Source: Aquabacter cavernae (GTDB lineage: Bacteria > Pseudomonadota > Alphaproteobacteria > Rhizobiales > Xanthobacteraceae). Taken from it: 64,000 nt of DNA. Shown one piece after another: positions 63,329-64,000 of the stretch. Every line of letters starts with the position of its first letter. The stretch's first letter is position 1. The position numbers and the translations under genes are program-made. The notes under the pieces are model-generated. The model saw only the letters and a list, made by a program, of their open reading frames with translations, ran no database searches and was not told the origin of the DNA. The stretch covers positions 62,001 to 126,000 of the forward strand of contig NZ_RWKV01000004.1 in the NCBI RefSeq assembly GCF_003993795.1, written 5' to 3'.

Positions 63329-64000
63329 CTAAGACGTCGAGGCGGAACGGGCGCGGCCGTCCGCCCCGAGGCGGTAGGGGGCGGCATGGCCGCCCACGAA
63401 ATGGAAGGCATCGACACACGCACCCGCGCCAGAGAGCACGCCGAACGCGGCATCACGCCCGCCGGTGGGAACGCTCATGAGCAGCGCGACGGCATCGGGG
63501 GCCGGATCGGCAGGGGCGGCCAGCAATTCGCCATGCCCCGCGAAGGCGGCGGCCGCCTGGGGCACCCAGCCGGAAACGCGCACGCTCCACAGCTCGATTT
63601 CCGTGACGGCGGCGTCCGCGATGGGATGGCTCACCACGAAGACCGGCAGGGCCGCCGGATGGTCCGCCCGCTCCACGAAGGGCAGGCGGGCGATGATCTT
63701 GGGCGCGGCCTCGGCTTCCAGCGCGGTCCACCAGGGATCCCCGCCCGGCAGGGTCACGGCCGGCAGCAGGCCGAGATCGCCCGTGGACGCCGCCACCGCC
63801 TCCACCACGGCGCGCGGGCCGATATGGGGCATGAAGGGCGTGGTGAAGCCGAAATGGAAACGGGCGCTGTCCCGCATGGGCGCCTCGCCCACGGACAGGT
63901 CCGCATGCACCGCATAGGGCGCCTGCACATAGGTGAAGGTGGAGATGATGACGCGCCAGATGCTCTCCACCGTGTCCAACGGCAGGAGCCCCCGGTGGCG
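63329..64000 (-). CDS. Chorismate mutase-related protein, C-terminal part, cut by the window edge
   Basis: The frame is open to base 64000 and gives the last 223 residues. The visible part includes LPLDTVESIWRVIISTFTYV and SARFHFGFTTPFMPHIGPRA, with the C-terminus rich in Ala, Gly and Val. These segments recall the long chorismate mutase proteins of Hyphomicrobiales that carry an AroQ domain before this part. Gene order before hisC and tyrC supports this. The catalytic N-terminal domain is outside the window, so the call is provisional. Confidence 0.65.
   Translation of the reverse strand, partial: RHRGLLPLDTVESIWRVIISTFTYVQAPYAVHADLSVGEAPMRDSARFHFGFTTPFMPHIGPRAVVEAVAASTGDLGLLPAVTLPGGDPWWTALEAEAAPKIIARLPFVERADHPAALPVFVVSHPIADAAVTEIELWSVRVSGWVPQAAAAFAGHGELLAAPADPAPDAVALLMSVPTGGRDAAFGVLSGAGACVDAFHFVGGHAAPYRLGADGRARSASTS

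Overview
The window reads as chromosome of a GC-rich alphaproteobacterium of the order Hyphomicrobiales, most like the Xanthobacteraceae (Xanthobacter, Azorhizobium, Starkeya, Ancylobacter type). This rests on overall composition, on families typical of that group (TIGR02302/DUF4175, DUF2125, Tim44-like protein, CycM-type cytochrome c, MltA-Smr pair, ftsEX-ydcF-plsC block, chorismate mutase-hisC-tyrC block) and on dispersed palindromic intergenic repeats. Taxonomy is inference; no rRNA or tRNA gene was seen.

Layout. 1-800: two overlapping, AT-richer genes of unknown function, probably the edge of an accessory island. 812-9542 (minus): a branched-chain-amino-acid-type ABC importer (livF, K, M, H, G) interleaved with a long-chain acyl-CoA ligase and a PaaK-like ligase, an uptake-and-activation operon for an organic, perhaps aromatic, acid. 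Divergent from it, 9715-11331 encodes the most unusual protein here: an IclR-type helix-turn-helix domain fused to an acyl-CoA-synthetase fold that has lost its ATP-binding loop and catalytic C-terminal lid. Palindromes lie in the shared promoter. 11571-17877: a TetR regulator and the methylcrotonyl-CoA/HMG-CoA branch of leucine catabolism (mccB, enoyl-CoA hydratase, mccA, HMG-CoA lyase), with matching putative operators upstream of the regulator and of mccB.

17924-22407: amidotransferase, EamA transporter, SDR, MarR and creatininase-family genes. 22426-31505 (minus): a yej-type peptide/microcin C ABC importer with two substrate-binding proteins and a terminal Nudix gene. A PIN-domain toxin-antitoxin pair sits between yejE and yejF, its toxin stop codon overlapping the yejF start. 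31723-41643: cytochrome c, pheA, RluA-type pseudouridine synthase, EamA transporter/LysR, Tim44-like, glucokinase, mltA-smr-xre and PRC-barrel genes.

41720-46315: a putative two-component flavin monooxygenase operon (reductase, HpaB-like oxygenase, cupin, amidase) divergent from a MarR regulator across a 29-bp near-perfect palindrome. 46444-57641: envelope genes (TIGR02302, hpt, ftsEX, ydcF, plsC) that enclose a glycosyltransferase/flippase/SGNH polysaccharide cassette. 57658-64000: ChaC, DUF2125, an XRE-cupin regulator divergent from an EamA transporter, and tyrC-hisC-chorismate mutase. The last gene runs off the window.

Main candidates for something new: the IclR/pseudo-synthetase fusion with its operators; the toxin-antitoxin pair embedded in the yej operon; a 64-bp two-hairpin intergenic repeat present twice; a palindromic element nested inside another repeat at 14022-14086; and a ribosome-binding-site-bearing 19-mer present three times between two genes of the monooxygenase operon.
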